Assembly (NCBI GenBank): GCA_022712895.1
Contig: JAFLJS010000042.1
Location: 1-64,000, forward strand
DNA from: Desulfocapsa sp.
GTDB lineage: Bacteria > Desulfobacterota > Desulfobulbia > Desulfobulbales > Desulfocapsaceae
Direction of reading: 5' to 3'
Length of the DNA: 64,000 nucleotides
Shown in pieces: positions 17,937 to 26,209 of this stretch. Position 1 is the stretch's first letter, and each line of letters opens with the position of its first letter. The translations under genes and the position numbers were made by a program. The notes beneath the pieces are model-generated. The model ran no database searches. It was not told the DNA's origin and saw only the letters and a list, made by a program, of their open reading frames with translations.

Positions 17937-18677
17937 TTACAAACCTCCGTTTACTTCAAGCACGCTGCCACTGATATAGGCTGCTTCCTTAGAGGCTAGA
18001 AAAAGAACTGCTGCGGCAACTTCCTCAACTTTACCAAAGCGTCGCATAGGGATCGTTTTCTTGTAGGCTTTTACTTGCTCAGGAGACAGATCTGCAATCA
18101 GTTCTGTCTCTATAAATCCAGGTGATACACAGTTAACAGTAATCTTTTTTCGTGCAGTTTCTTTACATAAACTTCTGGTAAACCCTATTTGTCCAGCTTT
18201 TGAAGCACCGTAATTTGTTTGCCCGGCAATGCCTATGGAGGCAACTGGGGAGGTTATATTGATAATCCGTCCGTATTTTTGCTTGAGCATAAGCAGAACT
18301 GCATGTTTACACATGTTAAAGGTACCGCCCAGATTTATATCAATAACCTGTTGCCAGCTTTCATGATCCATCAATGCCAGCAGCTTATCTTTACGAATAC
18401 CCGCATTATTAATGAGGATATCTATAGTATCGAAACGTTCTTCAATATTTACAAAAAAAGCTGCTACTTGGGCCGGGTCAGAAACGTCGCACTGGTGAAG
18501 CTCTAAACGTTCTCCATAGGCTGCACATTCAAGCTGAAACCCGTCTGCACTTTCTTTGTTGCCACCGTAGATACCAATGACCAAAGCTCCTTCCTCAAGA
18601 AAAGCGAGACTAAGAGCCTTGCCAATTCCTCGGCTGGCCCCGGTTATAACTACTTTCTGTCCACTATATTTTTTCAT
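17937..18677 (-). CDS. FabG-like 3-oxoacyl-ACP reductase of the lipid cluster
   Basis: A 246-residue classical SDR. It has the cofactor motif TGASRGIG at 12-19, NNAG at 90-93, Ser143, and the catalytic YGASK with Tyr156/Lys160. The predicted role is NADPH-dependent reduction of 3-oxoacyl-ACP. Its ATG overlaps the stop of the upstream CrtI-like gene by four bases. It has the C-terminal ISGSVLEVNGGL element typical of FabG. Confidence 0.88.
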   Translation of the reverse strand: MKKYSGQKVVITGASRGIGKALSLAFLEEGALVIGIYGGNKESADGFQLECAAYGERLELHQCDVSDPAQVAAFFVNIEERFDTIDILINNAGIRKDKLLALMDHESWQQVIDINLGGTFNMCKHAVLLMLKQKYGRIINITSPVASIGIAGQTNYGASKAGQIGFTRSLCKETARKKITVNCVSPGFIETELIADLSPEQVKAYKKTIPMRRFGKVEEVAAAVLFLASKEAAYISGSVLEVNGGL

Positions 18678-20089
18678 GTAATAGTTCTCATATACGCATC
18701 GACATCATTTGAGACGATAACACCATAATTAATAGCTCCAAGCCAGCCAGACATGATAATTCCAACAGACCCAACATGGAACAGTCCACTGACTTCTTTA
18801 AAAATATTACGGGAGATATCAAGGCCTTCAAACTTCGTTCCAAAAGATGTCCCCTGAGTGTGCAAGGTGTAGCGGTTAAATGTCTTTGGGGTTGCTGCTT
18901 CTATCCAGTCCATTTTGTCTTTTGCACCTGGCAGATAGCGATCAAGGTCAATAAGGGCTCTGTCGATAAGGTTTTGTTTTTCAATTGCGTAGGTTTCTTC
19001 CGATAAACTGTTCCAGTCTTCAAAGTTGGAGTTCATGGAAGCGACAATGGTGTAGCGATCGTGTCCGGGGCGTGTTTTGGGATAATAAACAGAAAAAGTT
19101 TTTGATTTGGTGGTAAAATCACACAACTCTGAAGAATCAAATTCTTCAGCAGTGGATGTAAAAAGAAGGTCGCCAATATCATCAATCTTTTCTTCTTTTT
19201 TGATACCCATATAGACTTGGCAGGAGGAGTTATTGACCCGTATCTTGTCAGCTTTCGCCATGAAATCATCACTGAAGGAATCAATTCCGGCAAGGTTGTA
19301 GATGGTATTGGTAATACCGGAGTTAGAAACTACAGAACCACACTCAATCAACTTTCCCTGAACCTCAACGCCTCGTACCACGCCATTATCAACAACGATG
19401 CGATCTACTTTTGCGGAGGTACAGATGGTAACTCCATTTTTCTCAAGCTCATCGGTCATCATACCGATTAATTTATCTGTGCCACCTTCAAAGGTAAACA
19501 CTCCTTTATTCATAAAGTTGGAAAAAACAATACCATATGTGATAGCAGGATCGTTAAGGGTTGAGCCATTGGCATAACTGATGGGTTCCATGAGCAGTCG
19601 ATGCACATCAGATCGCCCTGGGAAGAACTCTTCAAAAAGTTCCCTTGTGGTCATTGACTGATCATCGTAAAAATTCATTCCAGCTACCCTGCTGAAAAAA
19701 GCATTAATCGTAGACTCTGGAATCTTGAATTGTTTATTGAGTTTTTCAGTAAAATCTAAGCGGTCAAAGGTGGTTTCAAGGTGGAACTGAGGATTATCAA
19801 AGACAATATTTTTTAACTGAACAATGGAATTCATAATTTCCTTGTTCCAGTATTTTTTACAGGTCTTGACCATGCCATAAGGGAAACCATGCAAAGAAAC
19901 ATCAAAAATATGCCCTTTGCGTTTGAACCAGGTAGCAAGTCCACCAAGTTGGGTATGGTACTCAAGAAGCAGAACCTTGTAACCGCAGTAAGCGAGGCGA
20001 TTAGCTGATGTGAGTCCACCGAGTCCTGAGCCTATAATGATTACGTCATATCTATTTGCAAGTGCTGCTTTAGCGAATGAAACTGGCAT
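18674..20089 (-). CDS. CrtI/phytoene-desaturase-like FAD oxidoreductase 1
   Basis: A 471-residue flavoprotein. The N-terminal dinucleotide-binding motif is VIIIGSGLGGLTSANRLAY followed by LLEYHTQLGGLATWF, the pattern of the phytoene desaturase / retinol saturase family. The C-terminal FAD motif region is LFHVGSVGIIMSGWLGAINYG. The family isomerises, saturates or desaturates polyene or acyl substrates. It is sandwiched between a second CrtI-like gene and the FabG-like gene, so an acyl- or polyenyl-ACP substrate is a reasonable inference; the actual reaction is unknown. Confidence 0.82.
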   Translation of the reverse strand: MPVSFAKAALANRYDVIIIGSGLGGLTSANRLAYCGYKVLLLEYHTQLGGLATWFKRKGHIFDVSLHGFPYGMVKTCKKYWNKEIMNSIVQLKNIVFDNPQFHLETTFDRLDFTEKLNKQFKIPESTINAFFSRVAGMNFYDDQSMTTRELFEEFFPGRSDVHRLLMEPISYANGSTLNDPAITYGIVFSNFMNKGVFTFEGGTDKLIGMMTDELEKNGVTICTSAKVDRIVVDNGVVRGVEVQGKLIECGSVVSNSGITNTIYNLAGIDSFSDDFMAKADKIRVNNSSCQVYMGIKKEEKIDDIGDLLFTSTAEEFDSSELCDFTTKSKTFSVYYPKTRPGHDRYTIVASMNSNFEDWNSLSEETYAIEKQNLIDRALIDLDRYLPGAKDKMDWIEAATPKTFNRYTLHTQGTSFGTKFEGLDISRNIFKEVSGLFHVGSVGIIMSGWLGAINYGVIVSNDVDAYMRTIT

Positions 20090-20124
20090 AGTGTGAATGA
20101 AGTAAGAGGGTAGTACTCGTACCT

Positions 20125-21510
20125 TCAGATACGAGTCAGAATATGTTGATTAATAATGGAAACACCACTGAGCATGGCGCCAACAATCCCTAAAAAACCC
20201 TGGTCTGTACCAGCCAGGAAAAGATTGTCATATCCAATGTCGCCATCTTTGATTTTGCTTGGATTGCCGTAAATCGCACCTTCTTTTTTTGCAGTAAATC
20301 GCTCAATTGTCAGTGGTGTGAAAGTATCACGATATACTATATCTTCGGCAAAATTACCAAGGATTTTCTCAGCAACAGCAAGAGAAGAACGTGCAGTGTC
20401 GTCTTTTACTGAATTATATACAGATCTATTTTCAGCATGTTTTTTCCACAGCTTATAACTGGCAAGGTGCGTGGTTCGTATTTCTTTATATGGCAAGGAG
20501 GCCAGATTTTGAAAATTCTGGGGCATACAGATGACTCCAGATCTGAAATCGACGGTTTCCTGCGGGCTACTGTAATTAAATGTTGCAGCAGTATTAAAAA
20601 ATATAATGGTATTATCTGCTGCTTTTTTAAGTTTTGTAGCCGGTGGGATTTCAAAAATTGTTTCTACAAAGCCAAGTCTCGGTAATTTTTTAATTTTTGA
20701 AGATTCACCAAGTAATTCAAAAGTTTCTTCAGACCCTGCGGTTGAGAGCATGTAATCACACCGTATCTCCTCACCACTGGTCAGTTCAACGCCCAGGACC
20801 TTCTTGCCGTCTGTGAGTATTCGTTGCACGCAGGACTTTGTACGGACTTTACCGCCATACCCTTTGTAATGATTCTCAAGGAGGTCCAGCAGATCTTTAA
20901 TGGTACCGCCGGGCCGAAACATACCTTCCAGGAAAATAGCTCTGAACATAATGACAAACTGACCAAGATCCATATCATTTTCTATGGATGAACCGTAATA
21001 CATTAACGGACAGAGCAACATATCTGTCAGTAAATCATTGTGTAGCTTGTCCTGAATAACCTTTCTTGCTGAGATGAAATCTGCTGGCGCAAATGGATCG
21101 TAAGCATCTATCAGGGTCAAAAGCTCTGTGAAACCAGCGTAGCTTGATGGAAACTTCAGTTCGATTTCTCTACAAAACAATGAGAAATCATTGGAAAAAC
21201 GTAAGGACTCCTGGCCCTGAAAAAGAATTTCACTATGGACCTGTTCGTGTAAATCCAGTTCCTTTCGTTTGATTTTTAGTTGTCTCAGAAGACGATTCAG
21301 CGGTGCTTTTTTATCTTTAGGATTTGCGTAGTTAGTGATAGCGTGGAGGCCAGTTTCGAAAAGTCTTTTATTGCGGTAGTAGTAGGAATTAAGGCCACCA
21401 AGTCGGGAATGCTGTTCAAGGATAAGTACATCTGGAATGAATCGGGCAAAACGTAGAGCGGCGGCAAGCCCCGAAAGACCGCCGCCGATAATAAGAAGTG
21501 GGACGTGCAC
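20125..21510 (-). CDS. CrtI/phytoene-desaturase-like FAD oxidoreductase 2
   Basis: A 461-residue paralogue of the preceding enzyme. It has LLIIGGGLSGLAAALRFAR and LEQHSRLGGLNSYYY at the N-terminus and LFLAGTDQGFLGIVGAMLSG at the C-terminus. It lies 3 nt downstream of the ACP gene. Two divergent CrtI-like enzymes next to a dedicated ACP and KAS is uncommon and suggests sequential oxidation/isomerisation of an ACP-bound chain. The function is not established. Confidence 0.82.
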   Translation of the reverse strand: MHVPLLIIGGGLSGLAAALRFARFIPDVLILEQHSRLGGLNSYYYRNKRLFETGLHAITNYANPKDKKAPLNRLLRQLKIKRKELDLHEQVHSEILFQGQESLRFSNDFSLFCREIELKFPSSYAGFTELLTLIDAYDPFAPADFISARKVIQDKLHNDLLTDMLLCPLMYYGSSIENDMDLGQFVIMFRAIFLEGMFRPGGTIKDLLDLLENHYKGYGGKVRTKSCVQRILTDGKKVLGVELTSGEEIRCDYMLSTAGSEETFELLGESSKIKKLPRLGFVETIFEIPPATKLKKAADNTIIFFNTAATFNYSSPQETVDFRSGVICMPQNFQNLASLPYKEIRTTHLASYKLWKKHAENRSVYNSVKDDTARSSLAVAEKILGNFAEDIVYRDTFTPLTIERFTAKKEGAIYGNPSKIKDGDIGYDNLFLAGTDQGFLGIVGAMLSGVSIINQHILTRI

Positions 21511-21513
21511 CTT

Positions 21514-21765
21514 TTAAGCGTCTTTTAACAGTGGTTCCAGATAGTTTACACAGGAATCAAGGGTTGCAAGTTCTGGATAATCTTCTTCTGGAATCTGTAA
21601 TTTGTGACGTTTGCGAAGTTCCATGACAATATCCAAAAAATCCATGGAATCAAGGTCTAACTGATCGCGCAAGGGCTTGTCTGACTCAAGGGTATCAAAA
21701 TCGGCATCTTCGTCAATATCTTCTATAATTTCAAGGACTAGATCCTTAATAGCATCGCGTGTCAT
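21514..21765 (-). CDS. Acyl carrier protein of the lipid cluster
   Basis: An 83-residue acidic four-helix ACP. The phosphopantetheine attachment site is Ser40 in LDLDSMDFLDIV. The acidic helix II around it matches type II ACPs. It sits between the KAS gene and the CrtI-like genes, so it is probably the dedicated carrier for this pathway rather than the housekeeping AcpP, which normally sits in a fab operon. Confidence 0.92.
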   Translation of the reverse strand: MTRDAIKDLVLEIIEDIDEDADFDTLESDKPLRDQLDLDSMDFLDIVMELRKRHKLQIPEEDYPELATLDSCVNYLEPLLKDA

Positions 21766-21904
21766 ATGTTTCTCCGGCCATGGCCTGTATTCAATTAGAA
21801 AAAGTACTTAATACATAGGGCAAACTAGGGTTTATACCATACCTGAAGAATCTTTTTAACTACTTTTTTGAAAAACCGACCAAATTTGTACAGCTTGCTG
21901 TTTA

Positions 21905-23140
21905 TTACACTTTTTTAACAATAATCACAGAGTTTATGCCAATCATACCAAAAGAGTTGTTGAGGATTGTATTAACTGAATCCAGTTGTATGGCATCTCC
22001 AATGACCAAATTATTCAGTTCACATTCCGGATCAAGATCGGTAACGTTAATAGTTGGGTGAACTTTATTGTCAGTGAAGGCGGAAAGATTACCGGCGAGT
22101 TCTAATACGCCAGCAGCCCCCATGGCATGGCCAATGATTGATTTAGTATTGTTGATATAGGTGTTCTTTGAGTTTCCAAAAACGGTGCGTATTGCTTTAC
22201 ACTCCTCAATGTCACCCTGTTTGGTTCCGGTGGCATGGGTGTTGACTATATCAATATCTTCTGCCTGTAAACCAGCTCTTTCCAGGGCAAGTTCCATGCA
22301 TTCTGCCTGTCTCTTACTGTATGGCAGCACGTAATCACGGGCATCGGAATTCATGGCATAACCAACAATCTCTGCATAAATAGTTGCACCACGTTCAAGG
22401 GCATTCTCAAGGGTCTCAAGGACATAAATACAGGCGCCTTCTGAAACAACAATACCATCCCTTGATTTATCAAAAGGCCTACAGGCCTGTCGTGGGTCAT
22501 CAGCAGAACCAAGTGCTCCCTGAGCCTGAAAACTTGCAAAGATACCAAAAGAGCCGGTGGACTCGGATATCCCTCCAGCAAGGGCCATGTCAACCTCTCC
22601 AAGGCGCATCATCTGCACTCCCTGAATAAGCGATGCGTTACCGGCAGCGCAAGCTGCACCGATGGAATAATGAGGTCCGGTTATACCAAGATTCATGGTT
22701 ATTTCACCAGCCGGATTATTTAGAACTGTGCGGGGATTATGGTGGTGAGTCCAGTAATCTACGTCGTAATCATATTGACTGATATTGTAGACCTCGTTTT
22801 CCGTTTCAACGGTTCCGTGTTCAGTTAGACCTACGTAGACACCAATTCTTGATTTTCCGTAATGCTCAACAGTTAATCCTGCGTCCTGTAGAGCTTCATT
22901 GGCACAATAGACCCCAAGGCACCCTGCACGTGTACCACGTTTATTTTCTTTCTTTTTTCTATAGCGAGTTTCATCGAATGTACAGATCCCTGCTGGTGCC
23001 TTTCCAAAATAACGCAGGTCGACTTCTGTTATTTCACTGATGCCTGCCAGGAGTTTTTCTCGATAACTTTCGAGGTTATCGGCATTCGGAGCTGCGAGTC
23101 CTACCCCTGTAATAACAATTCTATGATTTTTAATGGACAT
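21905..23140 (-). CDS. FabF-type beta-ketoacyl-ACP synthase of the lipid cluster
   Basis: A 411-residue KAS of the FabF/KAS II type with an intact Cys-His-His triad: Cys164 in GAACAAGNAS, His302 in NTHATGTKQGD and His338 in KSIIGHAMGAAG. It should perform decarboxylative Claisen condensation on ACP-bound chains. It is the first gene of the minus-strand run KAS-ACP-CrtI-CrtI-FabG-FabZ. An active-site Cys distinguishes it from chain-length-factor or decarboxylase homologues. Confidence 0.9.
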   Translation of the reverse strand: MSIKNHRIVITGVGLAAPNADNLESYREKLLAGISEITEVDLRYFGKAPAGICTFDETRYRKKKENKRGTRAGCLGVYCANEALQDAGLTVEHYGKSRIGVYVGLTEHGTVETENEVYNISQYDYDVDYWTHHHNPRTVLNNPAGEITMNLGITGPHYSIGAACAAGNASLIQGVQMMRLGEVDMALAGGISESTGSFGIFASFQAQGALGSADDPRQACRPFDKSRDGIVVSEGACIYVLETLENALERGATIYAEIVGYAMNSDARDYVLPYSKRQAECMELALERAGLQAEDIDIVNTHATGTKQGDIEECKAIRTVFGNSKNTYINNTKSIIGHAMGAAGVLELAGNLSAFTDNKVHPTINVTDLDPECELNNLVIGDAIQLDSVNTILNNSFGMIGINSVIIVKKV

Positions 23141-23329
23141 GGTGGCTGATTGACGGATGTTGAGTGGCTGGTTATAGTGCGTGATTACTCTTTCGGCTCT
23201 GTTTTACTCTTTATGTAAACAGGCTGTAAGATTTATGCCAAATTGATGGAAAATTCAAGAAGAATACAAAACACCACGTGGATTGCTGTTCTTTTTGTGA
23301 AATAATATTTTTTAGTGACAGGAGTATAA

Positions 23330-24244
23330 ATGATGAGTGATAAAAAAGATGTGGTGATTATTGGGGCCGGACCTGCTGGTATTCAAGCAGCTATCCATGC
23401 TGTGCGCAAAAAATGTAGCGTATTACTTCTTGGAAGGATTGAGAGAAGTGCTCTGTATTCTGCTCACGTAGAAAATTATGCATGTATCGAAGGCGTAATA
23501 AGTGGTGAGGAGCTTCTCACGGCAGGTTTGAATCAAGTTAAACAGTTCGGCGCAGAAGTGATGGATGATGATGTACTCAAAGTGCACCAGCTGAAAGGCG
23601 GTATTAAACTCGAACTCGAATCTGGAGTGGATATAGAAACCAGAACGCTTATCTTTGCCAATGGCACTTCACGAAAAAAGCTCAAAGTTCCAGGAGAAAA
23701 AGAGCTTTTTGGAAGGGGAGTCTCCTACTGCGTTGATTGCGACGCCAATTTTTTCAGAAATACCACCGTTGCAGTGGTTGGCAACGCCAGTGCTGCTATT
23801 GATGGAGCGCTCACCCTTACAGGCTACGCGACAAAAGTATACCTGATTAATCAGGAATTAGTTGCTTCTCCTGAGTTACAGGAAAAGTTAAAACAATCTA
23901 CAGTGGAAAACATCAGCGGTACATGGGTCTCAGAGATAAAAGGGGAGGGGGACGTTAAGAGTCTGCTGCTTGAAAATGGTAAAGAAATAGAGCTTGATGG
24001 CGTTTTCATTGAACTTGGTGCCAAGGGAGCCATGGAGCTGGCACTTGAGCTGGGCATCACACTCGATATGGAAACCATGAGTCATATTGAGACTAACAAA
24101 AAGACAGAAACCAATGTGCCAGGTGTGTATGCCGCTGGAGACATTACAGGACATCCTTATCAGATGGCGAAAGCCGTAGGTGAAGGATGTGTTGCTGGTA
24201 TGGAAGCGGCTACGTACGCAAAAAAGCAGAAAAGGAGTGAGTAG
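23330..24244 (+). CDS. Thioredoxin-reductase-like flavoprotein
   Basis: A 304-residue FAD/NAD(P) disulfide oxidoreductase. It has VVIIGAGPAGIQAA at the N-terminus and a redox pair Cys134-x-x-Cys137 (SYCVDCD) in the TrxR position. The C-terminal FAD motif is VPGVYAAGDITG. The second nucleotide motif is GNASAAIDGAL rather than the usual GGGDSA, so cofactor preference (NADPH, NADH or ferredoxin) is unclear. GACAGGAG precedes the tandem ATGs; the second (23333) is an equally likely start. It may reduce a thioredoxin encoded elsewhere. Confidence 0.85.
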   Translation: MMSDKKDVVIIGAGPAGIQAAIHAVRKKCSVLLLGRIERSALYSAHVENYACIEGVISGEELLTAGLNQVKQFGAEVMDDDVLKVHQLKGGIKLELESGVDIETRTLIFANGTSRKKLKVPGEKELFGRGVSYCVDCDANFFRNTTVAVVGNASAAIDGALTLTGYATKVYLINQELVASPELQEKLKQSTVENISGTWVSEIKGEGDVKSLLLENGKEIELDGVFIELGAKGAMELALELGITLDMETMSHIETNKKTETNVPGVYAAGDITGHPYQMAKAVGEGCVAGMEAATYAKKQKRSE

Positions 24245-24250
24245 ACGTTC

Positions 24251-24439
24251 TTACTTCTTCAAGGAATCCAGTAATTCCTGTGAAACGTTCTTATCGAGGG
24301 CCTTGATCTTTTCTTCAAGTTCCTCGCTAAGAGCAACTCTCCCTTCAACTACACATCCCCGCCTGCCAGGCACACATTCTCCGTGCAGACGTTTGCACTT
24401 GTCTTTCACAATATCATAGTTTTTGCAGTGAAATGTCAT
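24251..24439 (-). CDS. Small cysteine-containing protein of unknown function
   Basis: A 62-residue protein with Cys5, Cys15, Cys22 and Cys29 in its first half and a charged helix in its second half (about 38-62). A GAGG ribosome binding site lies 9 nt before the ATG. The Cys spacing suggests metal binding or a redox role. It is convergent with the thioredoxin-reductase-like gene, ending 7 nt after it, and follows the lipoprotein gene on the same strand by 18 nt. No family is recognised. Confidence 0.65.
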   Translation of the reverse strand: MTFHCKNYDIVKDKCKRLHGECVPGRRGCVVEGRVALSEELEEKIKALDKNVSQELLDSLKK

Positions 24440-24457
24440 TGTTTTAATCCTCTACTT

Positions 24458-25078
24458 TTACAGTATATCCTTACTCTTGAGATCACTTAAGAAAAGATCT
24501 ATGAGTTGCTGGTAGTATTTCCGCGTCATTACTGGATCAATGGACTCTGATCGGGCCGACCAGACACGTTTCTCGGAACTAACATCATAGAGTATGGTTT
24601 CAAGTACGATTTTAGTGGTGCTTACATAACTCCCACCTGAATAGACAGAGCGATAAATAAAGGGGTAGTACCCGTACAGACCATAGCTCCCTATATTATT
24701 GGTTCCGACAATTCGGTTATTGGGTTGGTAAAAATCTTTTTCAGAAGCACCAACCATATGGGTTATCAAAACAGAATCACAACCGGATTTTTTTACAATT
24801 TCACGTAGATGTTTTTCCGTTGGTTCTATTGCCTCTTTACTGGCAGTATAACTGGCCACAGCATCTACTTCCATACTAAGAAGGCTATCTGTAAATGTAT
24901 CCTCATAGATACGGCGCTTGGTCTCTTCCCTGGCCACACCAATGACCAGAACCTTCGCAGTATTGAATTGAGCAGCAGTGTCACTCTCCCAGGTGGAAAG
25001 TAATTTAGAAGCAGAGCAGGAAGAAAGAAACAAGAAACAGAGAGACAGGAGAACGATTTGTTTGATTATATTTTTCAT
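24458..25078 (-). CDS. Outer-membrane lipoprotein (DUF4136-like)
   Basis: A 206-residue lipoprotein. Translation from the ATG at 25078 gives MKNIIKQIVLLSLCFLF followed by the lipobox LSSC, a standard lipoprotein signal. A longer reading from 25189 would run through the tRNA-His gene and is rejected. The body contains STWESDTAAQF and KVLVIGVAREETKRRIYED, and a Tyr/Gly-rich loop near the middle, resembling DUF4136-type proteins. The function is unknown. Confidence 0.8.
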   Translation of the reverse strand: MKNIIKQIVLLSLCFLFLSSCSASKLLSTWESDTAAQFNTAKVLVIGVAREETKRRIYEDTFTDSLLSMEVDAVASYTASKEAIEPTEKHLREIVKKSGCDSVLITHMVGASEKDFYQPNNRIVGTNNIGSYGLYGYYPFIYRSVYSGGSYVSTTKIVLETILYDVSSEKRVWSARSESIDPVMTRKYYQQLIDLFLSDLKSKDIL

Positions 25079-25100
25079 TACTACCATATTCGTATTATGA

Positions 25101-25140
25101 AAAAAAAAGAGTTCCAGACAGGTTGTCTGAAACTCTTTTT
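25101..25140. terminator. Bidirectional Rho-independent terminator
   Basis: A 13-position stem (AGAGTTCCAGACA with TTGTCTGAAACTCT, one internal mismatch) flanked by A8 on the left and T5 on the right. It lies between tRNA-His and the lipoprotein gene, and can stop tRNA-His transcripts on the minus strand. Confidence 0.75.
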
Positions 25141-25146
25141 GTAAGA

Positions 25147-25224
25147 TGGGGTGAGTGATGGGACTTGAACCCACGACCTCCTGGGCCACAACCAGGTGCT
25201 ACCACCAGCTGAGCTACACCCACC
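25147..25224 (-). tRNA. hisT-like tRNA-His: tRNA-His (anticodon GTG)
   Basis: The minus strand folds as a full cloverleaf. The acceptor stem GTGGGTG pairs with CACTCAC; the anticodon loop TTGTGGC carries GTG; the T-arm is GTGGGTTCAAGTCCC. The His-specific extra G(-1) is encoded at 25224, opposite the discriminator C, and CCA is encoded at 25149-25147. Confidence 0.96.
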
Positions 25225-25288
25225 GCCTAAATTTGCGACCATTGTATACCCTTTACCAGGGGATTACGCAAGGGGTAAAAGTGATTAT

Positions 25289-25939
25289 TTACAAGTCGCT
25301 CTTACAATGCATACATTTTTTGGCCTGAGCTTTGATCAGTTCAGCACAAAAAGAACATTCTTTCTGGCAATTATCCTTAAGAAGCTTTTGAATGACAAGA
25401 TTTGTTGCTTGAGTAAATTCTGTTTTTTTGAAGGTATGATTTCTAATGGCATCAATGCAGGAGAGATCGTTAAAACGAACCAGCATCTCCACTGCTCTTT
25501 TTCTGCCGGCAGGAGTGGCAGCTTCATCAAGGATAAGTGTCATAACTGGTTTAATATCCTTGTCTGCAAGGCATGTATCAAGAGCAGCTAATGCTTCTTT
25601 CTCCTTTTTGTAGCGTACATTCTGCATCTTAATCTCTTCAAGATCAAGAATAGAGCCGGTAAATGCCATTTCGGATGCAACCATCATGACATTCAGTTCC
25701 TTAGAGCCTGGAAGTTGCATGTTACGGAATGTTCCTTTATGTCCATAATTGACATCTACTTTTTTCCAGCCATTGACAAATGGAGGGCATTCGTCGTTCA
25801 AACAGATAAAGAGCACTTCTGATCCCCAACCAAGGCCATCTCCGACATGAACAGGAGGCGCCTCACAAGGGGTCATGGGAGCATTACAATCAGGGCAGGT
25901 ATGTTCTTCATCGAGAACAGAAAGATTATTAAGATACAT
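25289..25939 (-). CDS. Zinc-ribbon protein with helical repeat-like middle
   Basis: A 216-residue protein with two metal-binding ends. Near the N-terminus CPDCNAP (Cys15, Cys18) with CLNDECPP forms one treble-clef-like cluster; the C-terminus ends in CSFCAELIKAQAKKCMHCKSDL, a zinc ribbon. The middle is helical, with AATPAGRKRAVEMLVRF resembling a HEAT-like unit. It lies 36 nt downstream of the candidate selenoprotein and probably shares its transcript. The function is unknown. Confidence 0.78.
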   Translation of the reverse strand: MYLNNLSVLDEEHTCPDCNAPMTPCEAPPVHVGDGLGWGSEVLFICLNDECPPFVNGWKKVDVNYGHKGTFRNMQLPGSKELNVMMVASEMAFTGSILDLEEIKMQNVRYKKEKEALAALDTCLADKDIKPVMTLILDEAATPAGRKRAVEMLVRFNDLSCIDAIRNHTFKKTEFTQATNLVIQKLLKDNCQKECSFCAELIKAQAKKCMHCKSDL

Positions 25940-25975
25940 GATAAAACTCCTTACGCTATGGGTAGTATTCTAATT

Positions 25976-26209
25976 TTATTCTTTAACAACTATGGGCCTG
26001 TCTACTTTTTGAAAACTTTCAGGAATGGCACACTGATCCCCTTCAGACTGAAGGAAGGATGGGCCTCAGCCCCCACCTTTGGAGGAGACAAAGATATAAA
26101 ACAGAAACCAACAGCCGATGATGATGAGAAATGTTTTATTTCCAGTCAGTTTTTTCTTTTTTTGTTCAGTCTCACCTGGGTTTTGATCTGATTCCACCTG
26201 GTCACCCAT
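25976..26209 (-). CDS. Candidate selenoprotein, small single-span membrane protein (in-frame UGA)
   Basis: A 77-residue product if the TGA at 26066-26068 is decoded as selenocysteine. It has a charged cytosolic start ending in QKKKK, a transmembrane helix at about 26-43 (KTFLIIIGCWFLFYIF), then a Gly-rich stretch SSKGGG, the UGA (codon 48), GPSFLQSEGDQC and a hydrophilic tail to a TAA. The frame stays open and protein-like on both sides of the UGA. The ATG overlaps the stop of the upstream PheA-TyrA gene (ATGGGTGA), showing coupled translation. Five nt after the UGA the RNA folds AUCC/GGAU, a two-U bulge, then CCUUCA/UGAAGG closed by GUC; the loop begins 17 nt from the UGA. A bulged U and a G-U in the loop are hallmarks of the E. 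coli fdhF SECIS. The layout (one helix then Gly-rich region with U) resembles eukaryotic SelK/SelS, probably by convergence. The selenoprotein call is inference; the ORF geometry is seen directly. Confidence 0.7.
26036..26060 (-). promoter_or_regulatory. Bacterial SECIS-like hairpin
   Basis: Lower stem AUCC/GGAU (26060-26057 with 26039-26036), unpaired UU, upper stem CCUUCA/UGAAGG and loop GUC. It begins 5 nt downstream of the in-frame TGA. Spacing, bulge and loop fit the known SelB-binding element. Confidence 0.6.

Noticed and set aside
25079-25189. N-terminal extension of the lipoprotein frame (start at 25189)
   Set aside because: It runs through the tRNA-His gene, and the real start at 25078 begins a proper lipoprotein signal.
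25196-25591. 131-codon open frame on the plus strand
   Set aside because: It overlaps tRNA-His and is antisense to the zinc-ribbon protein gene.
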